The notes: generated by a model not told the origin, from the letters alone. DNA of 64,000 nt from Aeromicrobium sp. A1-2 (GCF_003443875.1 NZ_CP027482.1:1054001-1118000), one strand, 5' to 3'; positions 10,643-19,820 are shown, counted from the stretch's first letter. A program made the numbers and translations.

Positions 10643-11413
10643 ATGGCCTTCACCGTCGTCTCCTTCCACGCCCACCCCGATGACGAGGCGCTCCTCACCG
10701 GTGGCACCCTGGCGCGTTGCGTGGCGGAGGGACACCGTGTCGTCATCGTCACCGCGACCGACGGCGCGGCCGGCCTCGCTGACGAGCACGACCATCCGCG
10801 TGAACAGCTCGGGTCGATACGGCTGCGTGAGCTCGAGGCCGCTGCTTCGGCGCTGGGGGTCCACCGGGTCGTGGCCCTGGGCTATGCGGACGGAGCTTTC
10901 TCCGACACCCCCGTCGCCGAGGCAGCAGATGCCCTCGCCGCAGTGCTGCGCGAGGAGGGCGCGGACGTTCTGACGACCTACGACCGCGCCGGCGGCTATG
11001 GGCATCCCGATCACGTTCACGTGCATCGTGTCGGTGCAGCGGCGGCCCGTCGCGCCTGCACCCCGGTCGTGCTCGAGGCGACGGTCGACCGCTCCCTGCT
11101 GATGCGGGCGACCGCCTTGATGAGGATGCTCCCGGGACGCCTGCCCGTCAGCTCGGCGTCCTTCGCCCAGTCGTACTCCGCACCGTCGGAGATCACCCAC
11201 CGCGTCGACGTCCGCCCGCAGGTCGGCGCCAAGCGCGCTGCGCTCGCGGCGCACCTCAGCCAGTCCACGGGGGCGCAGACCCGAACGGTCCGGTTCCTGC
11301 TCGCAGTGCCCACCGTCGTGGGCCGCCGCGTCCTGGGTCACGAGTGGTTCATCGAACAAGGTCGCCCCGTGACCGAGCACCCGATCGATGACATCTTTGC
11401 GAGCCTGAGATGA
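10643..11413 (+). CDS. PIG-L family N-deacetylase
   Basis: A 256-aa zinc-dependent deacetylase of the LmbE/PIG-L family. Metal ligands are seen in HAHPDDEALL (residues 9-18) and in GYGHPDHVHVH near 117. Relatives include MshB and Mca, acting on GlcNAc-inositol or mycothiol conjugates, and other deacetylases acting on glycolipids. Which of these applies is not clear; the envelope-type neighbours favour a sugar-lipid substrate. It is the first gene of a three-gene operon: its stop overlaps the next start by 4 bp (ATGA). Confidence 0.88.
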   Translation: MAFTVVSFHAHPDDEALLTGGTLARCVAEGHRVVIVTATDGAAGLADEHDHPREQLGSIRLRELEAAASALGVHRVVALGYADGAFSDTPVAEAADALAAVLREEGADVLTTYDRAGGYGHPDHVHVHRVGAAAARRACTPVVLEATVDRSLLMRATALMRMLPGRLPVSSASFAQSYSAPSEITHRVDVRPQVGAKRAALAAHLSQSTGAQTRTVRFLLAVPTVVGRRVLGHEWFIEQGRPVTEHPIDDIFASLR

Positions 11414-13134
11414 GGCGGCGGACCGCCAGTCGGACCGCCGGTGCCGATCTGATGCCTCGCACCTCCTCGGGCCGGTCCTGGGGGGTCCGAGACCGGAGCC
11501 GGCGGGTGGCCGCTACTGCCGCCTGCGCGGTCGGCGGGCTCGGGCTGGTGTCGGCCGTGTTCGCGCCGGCACGTGACCACCTGCAGTCCGTCATCGACGT
11601 CGTCCCTGCGTTGTCGCCGGACTCGGCCGGCGTCACGCTGGTGTTCGTCTCATTCGCCCTCGTCCTGATGGCTCGCGGGCTCCGGCGCGGCCTTCGAGCG
11701 GCGTGGACGGCCACCCTGGTCCTGCTGGTTGCCTCGGTCAGCATCCACGTCCTGCACGAGGACGTGACACTCTCGGTCGTTCCGCCGGCGGCGGCCGCAC
11801 TGTGGCTCGCGACCCGTCGTGCCTGCTTCCCGGTCGTTCAGTCCGGCACCGCGATCAGGCGGGCCATCGCCATCGCGGCAGGGGGGATCTTCTCGGCGCT
11901 CGCTGCGTCCACGGTCCTGGCGGCGGCACTCGACCAGGGCGGTGTCACGGCGACCGGATCTGCGGCACTGCGGCTCAGCGGCATGAGCGCCGTCCCGCTC
12001 GGCTACGGCGGACGGTTCGCCACTCCTGCGCTCATCGCGGTCGGACTGTGCGTGCTCACCATGGCCTTGTGGTCGTTGCTGTCACCGCGGGAGAGTGCCC
12101 CGGCGACTGTGGGCGACCGGGACACGGCGGAGGCCCGGGCCCGCGAGATCGTCGCCGCCTACGGTGGCGACACGCTGGCGTACTTCGCCCTCCGCGACGA
12201 CAAGCAGTGGTTCTTCGAGGGATCGAGCCTGGTGGCGTATGCCGTGCGGGGTGGCGTCTGCGTCGTCGCGCCCGACCCGATCGGTCCCGTGGCCGAGCGG
12301 GAGCAGACGTGGACGGCGTTCACGACATTCGCCGAGTCCCACGGGTGGACCGTGAGCCTCCTGGGCGCCTCGGCCGACTGGTTGCCCGTCTACGAGGCGA
12401 GTGGGCTGCACCCGGTCTACCTCGGCGACGAGGCGATCATCGACTGCCAGGGCTTCAGCCGGGAAGGACGCGCGATGCGGTCGGTGCGGCAGGCCCACAG
12501 CCGGGTCCGACGCGCCGGCTACTCCGTCACCCTGGTCGATCCTGCATTGATGAGTGTCGACCTCCGCGACCGGCTCGGGTCGATCGCCACCCTGTGTCGG
12601 CACGGATCCTTCGAGCGCGGCTTCTCGATGACGCTCTCGCGGCTCTTCGACCCCCGGGATGCCGGGCTGGTCATGTCGATCGCGATCGACACGGACGGGA
12701 CGCCGCAAGCCTTCATCCAATGGGTCCCCTGCGAAGGTGGGTGGTCGCTCGACGTCATGCGTCGCAACACCGACTCCACCCTGACGAACGGGATCATCGA
12801 CTACCTGATCGTCGAGTCGGTCGAGGCGTTCCGGGCGCAGGGCTTCGCCCGGATCGGCCTCAACTTCGCCGTGTTCCGGAGCATCGTCAGTGGTGAGAAC
12901 ACGACCTGGTTCGGACGAACGGTCCGCCGCGCGATCCAGGGCGCCGCGTCGCAGACGCAGATCGAGTCCTTGTGGCGATTCAACGCCAAGTTCTCGCCGC
13001 AGTGGACTCCCCGCTACGCCGTGCTCGGAAGCGCGGACGCGATGGCTGCCCAGAGCATCGTGATGGCAGGGGCGGAAGGGCTCAGCGAGCTTCCGGTCGT
13101 CGGCCGGTTCATGACCGGGATGGCGCGATGCTGA
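11410..13134 (+). CDS. MprF-like DUF2156 protein with N-terminal membrane domain
   Basis: 574 aa. The N-terminal 230 residues contain about six hydrophobic segments (near 35-55, 70-90, 97-115, 118-133, 155-180, 196-222). The rest is the DUF2156 domain, a tandem GNAT-like fold that in MprF transfers aminoacyl groups from tRNA to phosphatidylglycerol; segments such as KQWFFEG, VAPDPIGP and QGFARIGLNFAVFRS mark it. Some DUF2156 proteins are not proven aminoacyl transferases, so the reaction is inferred. It overlaps the upstream deacetylase (4 bp) and downstream transporter (7 bp). Confidence 0.87.
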   Translation: MRRRTASRTAGADLMPRTSSGRSWGVRDRSRRVAATAACAVGGLGLVSAVFAPARDHLQSVIDVVPALSPDSAGVTLVFVSFALVLMARGLRRGLRAAWTATLVLLVASVSIHVLHEDVTLSVVPPAAAALWLATRRACFPVVQSGTAIRRAIAIAAGGIFSALAASTVLAAALDQGGVTATGSAALRLSGMSAVPLGYGGRFATPALIAVGLCVLTMALWSLLSPRESAPATVGDRDTAEARAREIVAAYGGDTLAYFALRDDKQWFFEGSSLVAYAVRGGVCVVAPDPIGPVAEREQTWTAFTTFAESHGWTVSLLGASADWLPVYEASGLHPVYLGDEAIIDCQGFSREGRAMRSVRQAHSRVRRAGYSVTLVDPALMSVDLRDRLGSIATLCRHGSFERGFSMTLSRLFDPRDAGLVMSIAIDTDGTPQAFIQWVPCEGGWSLDVMRRNTDSTLTNGIIDYLIVESVEAFRAQGFARIGLNFAVFRSIVSGENTTWFGRTVRRAIQGAASQTQIESLWRFNAKFSPQWTPRYAVLGSADAMAAQSIVMAGAEGLSELPVVGRFMTGMARC

Positions 13135-13976
13135 CAGGGATCGTGGCAGCGGTTCTCGCAGCCCTCGGCTATGGCGTGGCGACAGTCCTGCAGTCGCAGG
13201 CAGTGGCGCCGGCCGGCACGCCCGGCCGTGTGCTCGGCCGCCTGTTCGCGGTGGGAGTCGTCGTCGACGGCGCCTCGTGGCTGGTGTCGCTCGCGGCGTT
13301 CCGGCACCTGTCGCTGGCCGCCGCACAGGCAGTGCTCGCATCGTCGGTCGCGGTGACGGCCGTCATCGTGGAGTCCGGCTCGCGCACGCGAGTCGCGCGA
13401 AGAACCTGGGTCGCTGGGGGGCTGTTCGTGCTCGGCTCCACCCTGATCGCATCCGCCGCGGGCCCGGTCACGGCCCGCCACGTGACCCTTGCCTCGCTGG
13501 GTCTTGCCGCCGCTGTGCTCGCAGTGGTGGGCCTCCTGACGGCGAGGGCATACCGGAACGGGTCGGCGATGCTGTTGTCGGTGCTGGCCGGCGCCGCCTT
13601 CACCGGTACTGCCGTGTACGGAGGGCTGCTTCAGCTGTCGATGCACATGTCGTTCGCCGCATTGTTCGACGTCGGCCTGGTGCTCGGCTTCTCAGGCCTC
13701 GGGCTGCTGGCCTTTGCCCGTGCCCTCACACAAGGGTTCGAAGCGCGTGTCGCCGCCGTCATGTGGACCACCGAACTGGTCCTAGCGGTCGTGGCTGGCG
13801 TGCTAGTGCTCGGGGACCCGCTACATCCGATGTCCTCGGTCGCTGCTCTGATCGGCGTTGGCGCAGCTGTCGTCGCATGCGGGATGCTCGGCGTGGATCG
13901 CCCGTCGACCGCCTCCAGCACAGTGCACCTCCCTGTTTCGGGAGCATCTGGGCCCGCGATGCGCATCGGAACATAG
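13128..13976 (+). CDS. DMT-superfamily (EamA-like) membrane transporter
   Basis: A 282-aa protein of about nine to ten hydrophobic helices, starting MLTGIVAAVLAALGYGVATVLQ at ATG 13128, which overlaps the upstream stop. The small-residue-rich helices and the inner repeat resemble the drug/metabolite transporter or EamA group. Location is the cytoplasmic membrane. It is the last gene of the PIG-L/DUF2156 operon, so it could export or flip a product of that pathway; the substrate is unknown. The C-terminal 30 residues are a soluble tail. Confidence 0.8.
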   Translation: MLTGIVAAVLAALGYGVATVLQSQAVAPAGTPGRVLGRLFAVGVVVDGASWLVSLAAFRHLSLAAAQAVLASSVAVTAVIVESGSRTRVARRTWVAGGLFVLGSTLIASAAGPVTARHVTLASLGLAAAVLAVVGLLTARAYRNGSAMLLSVLAGAAFTGTAVYGGLLQLSMHMSFAALFDVGLVLGFSGLGLLAFARALTQGFEARVAAVMWTTELVLAVVAGVLVLGDPLHPMSSVAALIGVGAAVVACGMLGVDRPSTASSTVHLPVSGASGPAMRIGT

Positions 13977-13985
13977 GCTGGGCCC

Positions 13986-14342
13986 ATGGTGGCCAACGGG
14001 AGTCGCAAGGCGAGGTACGCCAAGCGGCGCAAGCGCCGGATGGACAGCGTCGAGCACGACCTGAGCCCGGAGCAGTGGAGTGCCGTGCAGGAGGCGTGGG
14101 GCGGGTGCGCCTACTGCGGCGTGACCGACAAGCCCCTGCAGCGGGACTGCGTGCTGCCCATCTCACGCGGCGGCCGCTACACCCTCGACAACATCGCCCC
14201 CGCATGTGCCTCGTGCAATGCGAGCAAGTGCAACGACGAGGTCACCGGCTGGCTCCGGCGCAAGAAGTACGACGAGAGCGCATTCCTGCTCCGGCACCTC
14301 GAGGTGCGCAAACTACTGGCTCGCGCCTTTCCCGTCGTCTAG
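13986..14342 (+). CDS. HNH-type nuclease-like protein with Cys replacing first His
   Basis: A 118-aa basic protein. It has the CAYCG and CASCNASK zinc knuckles and a conserved ISRGGRYTLDNIAPAC segment of HNH nucleases. At the usual catalytic position (DHxxP) it reads RDCVLP, so the first histidine is Cys. I recall a similar Cys form in other actinobacterial proteins, so it may be a stable subfamily. Whether it cuts DNA is therefore uncertain. The N-terminus is strongly basic (RKARYAKRRKRR), consistent with nucleic acid binding. It starts 10 bp after the transporter gene and may share its transcript. Confidence 0.82.
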   Translation: MVANGSRKARYAKRRKRRMDSVEHDLSPEQWSAVQEAWGGCAYCGVTDKPLQRDCVLPISRGGRYTLDNIAPACASCNASKCNDEVTGWLRRKKYDESAFLLRHLEVRKLLARAFPVV

Positions 14343-14386
14343 CTGCGGTTGGCCCGCACCCAGGACTGCGCCGCTCGCGGCGGCTG

Positions 14387-14788
14387 TCAGAAGACCGTGC
14401 GTTCGCCCTTGGTCCAGCGTGCGGCATCGGGGATGTCCATCGCCAGCGAGAGGCCGTTGACCACGAGCAGGACGTAGAGGTAGATCTCGTAGGTCGTCGA
14501 CATGTCGTCGGAGTGGCGAAGCAGCGCAAAGACGACCACAGGCATCAGGGGGACCCAGGCGAGGACGTGGGGGACACCCATGACGCTGGTGAAGCGGCGG
14601 TGGCGCACCAGCAACGCGACGTTGGGTAGCAGACCGGCGAACACCAGCGCGGCGATCGGGATCGCGAACGGCTCATCGAGGAACAGCAGGATGGCCAGAT
14701 TCGCCGGCACCAGGGCCAGGCACAGCCACACCAGGACCCTCGCGGGCATCTGGAGGGCCGAATCGCGCAGCTCGGTGAGAAGACTCAT
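14387..14788 (-). CDS. hypothetical four-helix membrane protein
   Basis: A 133-aa protein from ATG 14788 with about four hydrophobic helices (residues 17-36, 40-61, 72-90, 99-117) and a short cytosolic C-tail ending KGERTVF. No catalytic motif is seen and I do not recognise a family with a known role. It is convergent with the HNH-like gene and 89 bp upstream of nothing on the same strand, so it probably has its own promoter. Confidence 0.7.
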   Translation of the reverse strand: MSLLTELRDSALQMPARVLVWLCLALVPANLAILLFLDEPFAIPIAALVFAGLLPNVALLVRHRRFTSVMGVPHVLAWVPLMPVVVFALLRHSDDMSTTYEIYLYVLLVVNGLSLAMDIPDAARWTKGERTVF

Positions 14789-14877
14789 GGCGAGGACCCT
14801 AGCGTGGGAGCAGGGTGCCAAGAACCGCGCGTCGACCGCAGGGCTCGCCTCGGCAGTGGTGCTCCGGGTGGCGGGGC

Positions 14878-15513
14878 TCAGCGGCCGTCGGTCAGTGGGG
14901 GTTCGGTCGCGGCGACGACCTCGTCGTAGCTGACATCGGGAGCCAGCTCGCGCAGCACCAGCCCGTCGTCGGTGACGTCGATGACGGCCAGGTCGGTGAT
15001 GATGCGGTCGACCACGCCGCGCCCGGTCAGCGGCAACGAGCATTCGTTGACGATCTTGGCCGAGCCGTCGCGAGCGACGTGCTCCATCAGCACGATGACT
15101 CGTCCTGCGCCGTGGACGAGGTCCATCGCTCCACCCGGACCCTTGACCATTTTGCCGGGGATCATCCAGTTGGCGATGTCGCCGGTCACGGACACCTGCA
15201 TGGCGCCGAGGATGGCGGCGTCGATCTTGCCGCCGCGGATCATCCCGAAGCTCATGGCCGAGTCGAAGAAGGCCGTGCCGGGCAACGTGGTCACGGTCTC
15301 CTTGCCGGCATTGATCAGGTCAGGATCGACGTTGGCCTCGGTGGGGTAGGGGCCGACACCGAGGATCCCGTTCTCGGACTGCAGAACGACGCTGCGGCCC
15401 TCGGGGACGTAGTTGGGGACCAGTGTGGGGAGCCCGATGCCGAGGTTGACGTACGACCCGTCGGCAAGCTCCAGCGCCGCTCGGGCGGCCATCTCGGTGC
15501 GTGTCAGTGCCAT
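14878..15513 (-). CDS. 3-oxoacid CoA-transferase subunit B
   Basis: A 211-aa class I CoA-transferase beta subunit starting at ATG 15513. The catalytic glutamate lies in the SENGILG motif (about residue 47). [11 protein letters not shown] and the conserved [18 protein letters not shown] segment also fit. With subunit A, 1 bp away, it would swap CoA between succinyl- or acetyl-CoA and a 3-oxoacid or related acid. The neighbouring divergent acyl-CoA dehydrogenase genes suggest use in carboxylic-acid degradation. Substrate is not predictable. Confidence 0.93.
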   Translation of the reverse strand: MALTRTEMAARAALELADGSYVNLGIGLPTLVPNYVPEGRSVVLQSENGILGVGPYPTEANVDPDLINAGKETVTTLPGTAFFDSAMSFGMIRGGKIDAAILGAMQVSVTGDIANWMIPGKMVKGPGGAMDLVHGAGRVIVLMEHVARDGSAKIVNECSLPLTGRGVVDRIITDLAVIDVTDDGLVLRELAPDVSYDEVVAATEPPLTDGR

Positions 15514-15514
15514 G

Positions 15515-16288
15515 TCAGGCCTCCTCGGTGATGGTGCGCTTCTCGATGCGTTTTTCGATGTCGGTGCCGACCTCGACGATGCGGTTGACGTACACCCCGG
15601 GGAGGTGGACGTCGTCCGGATCGATGTCGCCGGGCTCGACCAGCTCCTCGACCTGGGCGATGCAGATCCGGCCGGCCATGGCAGCAAGTGGGGAGAAGTT
15701 GCGGGCCGCCTTGTTGAACACGAGGTTGCCGTGGCGGTCGCCGCGCCACGCGTGCACCAGTGCGAAGTCGGTGGAGATGGCGTCCTCGAGGACGAAGTCG
15801 TGCGCCGTGCCGTTGACGTCGAAGCTGCGCACCTCTTTGGCCGGCGATGCCATCTCGACCGATCCGTTGGGTGCATATCGCCGGGGCAGGCCGCCCTCGG
15901 AGACCTGGGTGCCCACGCCAGTCTGTGTGAAGAACGCTGCGATGCCGGAGCCGCCCGCGCGCAGCTTTTCTGCCAACGTGCCCTGGGGGGTCAGCTCGAC
16001 CTCGAGCTCGCCGGTCAGGAACTGACGTTCGAACTCCTTGTTCTCACCCACGTAGGACGAGGTCATCTTGCGGATCCGTTGTGCCCGCAGCAGTACGCCC
16101 AGGCCCCAGTCGTCCACTCCGCAGTTGTTGCTGACGACGCTCATGTCGTCGGCACCCTGGGCCAGGAGGGCTTCGATCAGCACCATGGGATTTCCGCTCA
16201 GGCCGAACCCGCCGACCGCGATGGACGAGCCGCTCGCGATGTCGGCCACGGCTTCACTCGCGCTCGCGACTGTCTTGTCGATACTCAT
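15515..16288 (-). CDS. 3-oxoacid CoA-transferase subunit A
   Basis: A 257-aa alpha subunit from ATG 16288, preceded by GGGAG at good spacing; the frame extends upstream without such a site. It has the glycine-rich CoA-binding segment [16 protein letters not shown] (27-42) and [27 protein letters not shown] fits SCOT/ScoA-type proteins. It ends 1 bp before subunit B starts, so the two are cotranscribed. It lies divergent to the acyl-CoA dehydrogenase operon, with a broken VOC gene between. Confidence 0.93.
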   Translation of the reverse strand: MSIDKTVASASEAVADIASGSSIAVGGFGLSGNPMVLIEALLAQGADDMSVVSNNCGVDDWGLGVLLRAQRIRKMTSSYVGENKEFERQFLTGELEVELTPQGTLAEKLRAGGSGIAAFFTQTGVGTQVSEGGLPRRYAPNGSVEMASPAKEVRSFDVNGTAHDFVLEDAISTDFALVHAWRGDRHGNLVFNKAARNFSPLAAMAGRICIAQVEELVEPGDIDPDDVHLPGVYVNRIVEVGTDIEKRIEKRTITEEA

Positions 16289-16379
16289 GCGGATGCTCCC
16301 TCGCTGCTGGATGCCTGTAGTCCGGACAATACCGATGGAACGTCCCCCAGAGTCGATCGGTCGGCGAGACGACCCAATG

Positions 16380-16640
16380 TCAGGTGTGATGCTGGACGAT
16401 GTTGAGCAGGTTGCCGTCGGGCGCACGGACGAAGAAGCGCGTGACGTTCCGCTCCTCGGTGGTCAGGGATGCACGATCTCGAAGCCTCGCTCCCGCGCCT
16501 CGGCGTACGCAGCCTCGATGTCGTCGACCTTGACCGAGAGCACGGGGTTCTCGGGCGCCGAGGCATCCCGCTCCTGACCGTCGGTGGCCGGTCACGATGA
16601 TCCCCGCGCGTTCGTCGAGCCGTCGAGAGGGCCCCGTCCG
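16380..16640 (-). pseudogene. broken VOC (glyoxalase-fold) family gene
   Basis: Two frames carry consecutive pieces of one VOC domain. One frame reads VLSVKVDDIEAAYAEAR and ends GFEIVHP followed by a stop. The next frame continues LTTEERNVTRFFVRAPDG and NLLNIVQHH. One missing base at about 16465 explains the break. Further upstream a second shift seems to separate AGIIVTG from DGQERDASAP. The N-terminal half of the domain is missing. The remnant sits between the CoA-transferase and acyl-CoA dehydrogenase operons. A sequencing error could cause one shift but not the missing half. Confidence 0.75.
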
Positions 16641-16689
16641 GCCGGTGCCGTTGGGCACTGTTGCTTTCGACACGGGTTGGGTATCGTAG

Positions 16690-16705
16690 GTGAAGATGAG
16701 TTCAC
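16690..16705. promoter_or_regulatory. inverted repeat and -10-like box before acyl-CoA dehydrogenase operon
   Basis: GTGAA-N6-TTCAC is followed after 4 bp by GATAAT (16710-16715), a good -10 match, about 75 bp before the GTG start at 16791. A repressor of the TetR or similar type binding here would block the promoter. The regulator gene is not in sight. Confidence 0.4.
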
Positions 16706-16790
16706 GTTCGATAATTCGCGAGCTCGTGCGGGAGGCGCGGCCCCCTGTGAGGCGCCCCGATCGAACACCAGTCCCGGAAGGTGGTTGACC

Positions 16791-17960
16791 GTGGTCGACC
16801 TGCACGCAGAAGTTGCCACGTTGGTCCAACGCTTTGATCTGGATACCGTCGATCGGGCGGAATTCCTGGGTGCCCGATTCGATGCCGGGCTCGCCTGGGT
16901 CCATTTCCCACTCGGGCGCGGGGGACTGGGCCTGCCGCGGAACGAGCAGGTCGTGGTCGAGCGGCTGCTGGGGGCGGCAGGCGCGCCGCCGCCAGATTTT
17001 GGACGCAACAGCATCGGCCTCGGAATGGCTGCTCCGACACTCGTCGAGTTCGGCACCCCAGAGCAGCAGGACCGGTATCTGCGGCCCCTCTTCACCGGCG
17101 AAGAGATCTGGTGCCAGCTGTTCAGCGAGCCGGGGGCGGGATCGGATCTTGCTGCGGTGGCCACCAAGGCAGTTCCCGACGGCGAGGCCTGGACGGTCAA
17201 CGGGCAGAAGGTCTGGACCTCCAGCGCTCACAACGCCCAGCGTGCCATCCTGCTGGCGCGCACGGATCCGACGGTCGTCAAACATGCCGGACTGAGCTAC
17301 TTCGTCGTCGACATGAGTGATCCAGGTGTCGAGGTTCGGGCCTTGCGGCAGATCACCGGTGAAGCCGAGTTCAACGAGGTGTTCCTCAACGATGTGCGGA
17401 TTCCGGACACCGACCGGATCGGCCAGATCGGTGAAGGGTGGCGCGTTGCCACGACGACGCTCAACAACGAACGGGTCGCGATCGGCAGCGGGGCCGATCG
17501 CGAAGCTGGACAGATCGGCGTCATCACCCAACGCTGGCGGACGGATCCAAGCATCAGGTCCGAGGCCGAGCACGACCGACTCATGCGGTGGTGGGTCGAG
17601 ACCGAAGTCACGCGACTCGCCGGTGAGCGACTGCGGCAGCAGCTGGCCATCGGCCAACCAGGTCCGGAGAGCTCAGCCATGAAACTGGCATTCGCGAGCC
17701 AGGCGCAGAAGGTTTCTGGCTTCGCCCTGGAGCTGGATCCTGACGCGGGTCTGCTGTACGACGACTGGACCATGGTGCGGACCGCCTCGGCGACGTTCCT
17801 CGGTCGAGGGCCGGGGTTTCGCTATCTGCGGGCCAAGGGCAACTCGATCGAGGGTGGAACCTCCGAGATCATGCGCAACGTGGTGTCCGAGCGCGTGCTC
17901 GGGTTGCCGGCCGACCACCGACCCGACAAAGGGATCCCCTTCAACGAAGTGCCACGATGA
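16791..17960 (+). CDS. acyl-CoA dehydrogenase, catalytic-type subunit
   Basis: 389 aa from GTG 16791, which has GGAAGG upstream; the longer open frame before it overlaps the VOC remnant. FAD/acyl binding segments are seen: WCQLFSEPGAGSDLA, VNGQKVWTSSA and the C-terminal RAKGNSIEGGTSEIMRN, which carries a Glu in the position of the catalytic base. It overlaps the next gene by 4 bp. Paired genes of this kind, as in steroid-degrading FadE enzymes, form alpha2beta2 heterotetramers with one active site type. Its substrate is probably a branched or polycyclic acyl-CoA, but that is inference. Confidence 0.92.
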   Translation: MVDLHAEVATLVQRFDLDTVDRAEFLGARFDAGLAWVHFPLGRGGLGLPRNEQVVVERLLGAAGAPPPDFGRNSIGLGMAAPTLVEFGTPEQQDRYLRPLFTGEEIWCQLFSEPGAGSDLAAVATKAVPDGEAWTVNGQKVWTSSAHNAQRAILLARTDPTVVKHAGLSYFVVDMSDPGVEVRALRQITGEAEFNEVFLNDVRIPDTDRIGQIGEGWRVATTTLNNERVAIGSGADREAGQIGVITQRWRTDPSIRSEAEHDRLMRWWVETEVTRLAGERLRQQLAIGQPGPESSAMKLAFASQAQKVSGFALELDPDAGLLYDDWTMVRTASATFLGRGPGFRYLRAKGNSIEGGTSEIMRNVVSERVLGLPADHRPDKGIPFNEVPR

Positions 17961-19015
17961 GCGATCTTCTCTACTCCGACGTCGAGGAGTCCTTGCGCGC
18001 CAGCGTGCGGGGCGCCCTGGACCGGCATGTCACGACTGATCTCGTCGCTGCGCTCTACGACGACCCCGACACCGATGTGTCGGCGGTGTGGCGTGCGCTC
18101 GCGAACGACCTCGGGCTGGCAGGCCTGCTGATCCCCGAGTCCTTGGGCGGCGCGGGCGCGACTGCCCGTGAGGCCGGTGTCGTCCTGGAAGAGCTCGGCC
18201 GTGCCGTCGCACCGGTCCCGTTCCTCACGAGTGCGGTGATCGCGACGTGCACCCTGCTGGCTGCCGGTGACGACGCCGTCCTGCCCGGACTGGCAGAGGG
18301 TCGACAGGCCGTCCTGGTGCTGCCGTGGTCGGCTCGGGCGGGGGAGTGGACGGCACCACAAGGGCGGGTTGCGCCGGTTGCTGGCGCTGACCGTGCTGAC
18401 GTCTTCTTGGTGCCGGTTCACGACGGCGACCGTTTGGAGCTGCGACGCTTCGACTCCGCAGACGTGGAGCTGCTGACGTCCTTGGACATGAGTCGTCCCC
18501 TCTGTGCCGTGACGGTGCTCGGAACCGGCGAGCTCGTCGCCGAGGGCGATGCGGCGCAGGCCGCGATCGATGCGGGGCTGTCGGCTGGCGCAGCGCTGCT
18601 GGCATCCGAACAGGTGGGGCTGGCGCAGAGATGCCTCGAGACAACCGTCGAGTACACCAAGAACCGGGTCCAGTTCGCGCGGCCCATCGGCTCTTTCCAG
18701 GCCATCAAGCACCGATTGGCAGACCTGTATCTGGAAGTGGCCCAGGCGCAGGCGGCCGCCCGCCATGCGGCCGACACGTTGGCGCGCGGCGATGACGACG
18801 CACCCGTGGCGCAGGCCGTGGCGCAGGCCTACTGCTCCGACGTGGCAGTGCACGCGGCCGAGGAAGCTCTGCAGCTACACGGCGGGATCGGGATGACGTG
18901 GGAGCACGGCATCCACCTGTACCTGAAACGGGCCAAGTCCGACCAATTGGCCCTGGGCACTCCGGCAGCCCACCGGCACGACCTCGCCGGGCTTGTTGAC
19001 CTGCCCGTCACCTGA
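17957..19015 (+). CDS. acyl-CoA dehydrogenase-like partner subunit, apparently lacking catalytic Glu
   Basis: A 352-aa shorter relative. It keeps the fold (LGLAGLLIPESLGGAG; TVEYTKNRVQFARPIGSFQAIKHRLAD; LHGGIGMTWEHGIHLYLKRAK). Where the active partner has IEGGTSEI, this one reads LALGTPAAHRH, so the catalytic Glu is absent. That is typical of the non-catalytic half of heteromeric FadE enzymes. ATGA overlap with the upstream gene implies balanced translation. The following SDR gene starts 34 bp later and likely shares the transcript. Confidence 0.88.
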   Translation: MSDLLYSDVEESLRASVRGALDRHVTTDLVAALYDDPDTDVSAVWRALANDLGLAGLLIPESLGGAGATAREAGVVLEELGRAVAPVPFLTSAVIATCTLLAAGDDAVLPGLAEGRQAVLVLPWSARAGEWTAPQGRVAPVAGADRADVFLVPVHDGDRLELRRFDSADVELLTSLDMSRPLCAVTVLGTGELVAEGDAAQAAIDAGLSAGAALLASEQVGLAQRCLETTVEYTKNRVQFARPIGSFQAIKHRLADLYLEVAQAQAAARHAADTLARGDDDAPVAQAVAQAYCSDVAVHAAEEALQLHGGIGMTWEHGIHLYLKRAKSDQLALGTPAAHRHDLAGLVDLPVT

Positions 19016-19049
19016 CCACAGACCGTTCACCAACAAGGAGTATCGACAC

Positions 19050-19820
19050 ATGGACACCAGCTCACTTTTCAGCCTCGAAGGCCGAGTCGCCCTGATCACG
19101 GGTGGCTCCCGGGGAATCGGCCGAATGATCGCCGAAGGCTTTCTGTCGCAAGGCGCTCGCGTCTACATCTCGGCTCGCAAGGCCGAAGCCTGTGATGCTG
19201 CTGCCGAGGAGATGTCGGAGCTGGGCACCTGTGTATCGCTGCCAGCCGATGTGTCGACCGCGGACGGCATCGCCGATCTGGTCGCGCGCTACCGGGAGCA
19301 CGAGTCGGGTCTGGACATCCTGGTCAACAACGCCGGAGCTGCCTGGGGCGCGCCGTTCGACGAGTTCCCCGAGAGCGGCTGGGACAAGGTCATGGACCTG
19401 AACGTCAAGTCGTTGTTCTTCCTGACCCAGGCGCTCAAGTCCGATCTGGTCGCGGCCAGCGAGGACCACCTCGCCAAGGTCATCAACATCGCCTCGATCG
19501 ACGGCATCTCGCTCAACCCGCAGGAAACGTACTCCTATCACGCCAGCAAGGCGGGTGTGATCCAGCTGACCCGAAGGATGGCGATTCGCCTGATCGAGGA
19601 CCGCATCGTCGTGAGCGGCATCGCGCCGGGCGCCTTTGCGTCGGACATGAACAAGGACGCACGTGACAGCGCCGAGGAGATCAAGCACGACATTCCCTCC
19701 GGCCGTATCGGTGAGCCCGAGGACATGGCGGCGGCCGCGATCTACCTGGCATCGCGCGCCGGTGACTACGTCGTGGGCTCGACCATCACGGTCGATGGAG
19801 GAGTGACGCACGCCCGGTGA
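19050..19820 (+). CDS. short-chain dehydrogenase/reductase
   Basis: 256 aa from ATG 19050, with AAGGAG 9 bp upstream; an in-frame ATG at 18993 overlaps the preceding stop and is rejected. It has the classical SDR cofactor motif TGGSRGIG, NNAG, the catalytic Ser in NIASIDG and YSYHASK (Tyr/Lys). The C-terminal VGSTITVDGGVTHAR is also typical. It is likely the oxidoreductase step following acyl-CoA desaturation by the two upstream genes. The exact substrate and whether NAD or NADP is used remain open. Confidence 0.92.
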   Translation: MDTSSLFSLEGRVALITGGSRGIGRMIAEGFLSQGARVYISARKAEACDAAAEEMSELGTCVSLPADVSTADGIADLVARYREHESGLDILVNNAGAAWGAPFDEFPESGWDKVMDLNVKSLFFLTQALKSDLVAASEDHLAKVINIASIDGISLNPQETYSYHASKAGVIQLTRRMAIRLIEDRIVVSGIAPGAFASDMNKDARDSAEEIKHDIPSGRIGEPEDMAAAAIYLASRAGDYVVGSTITVDGGVTHAR

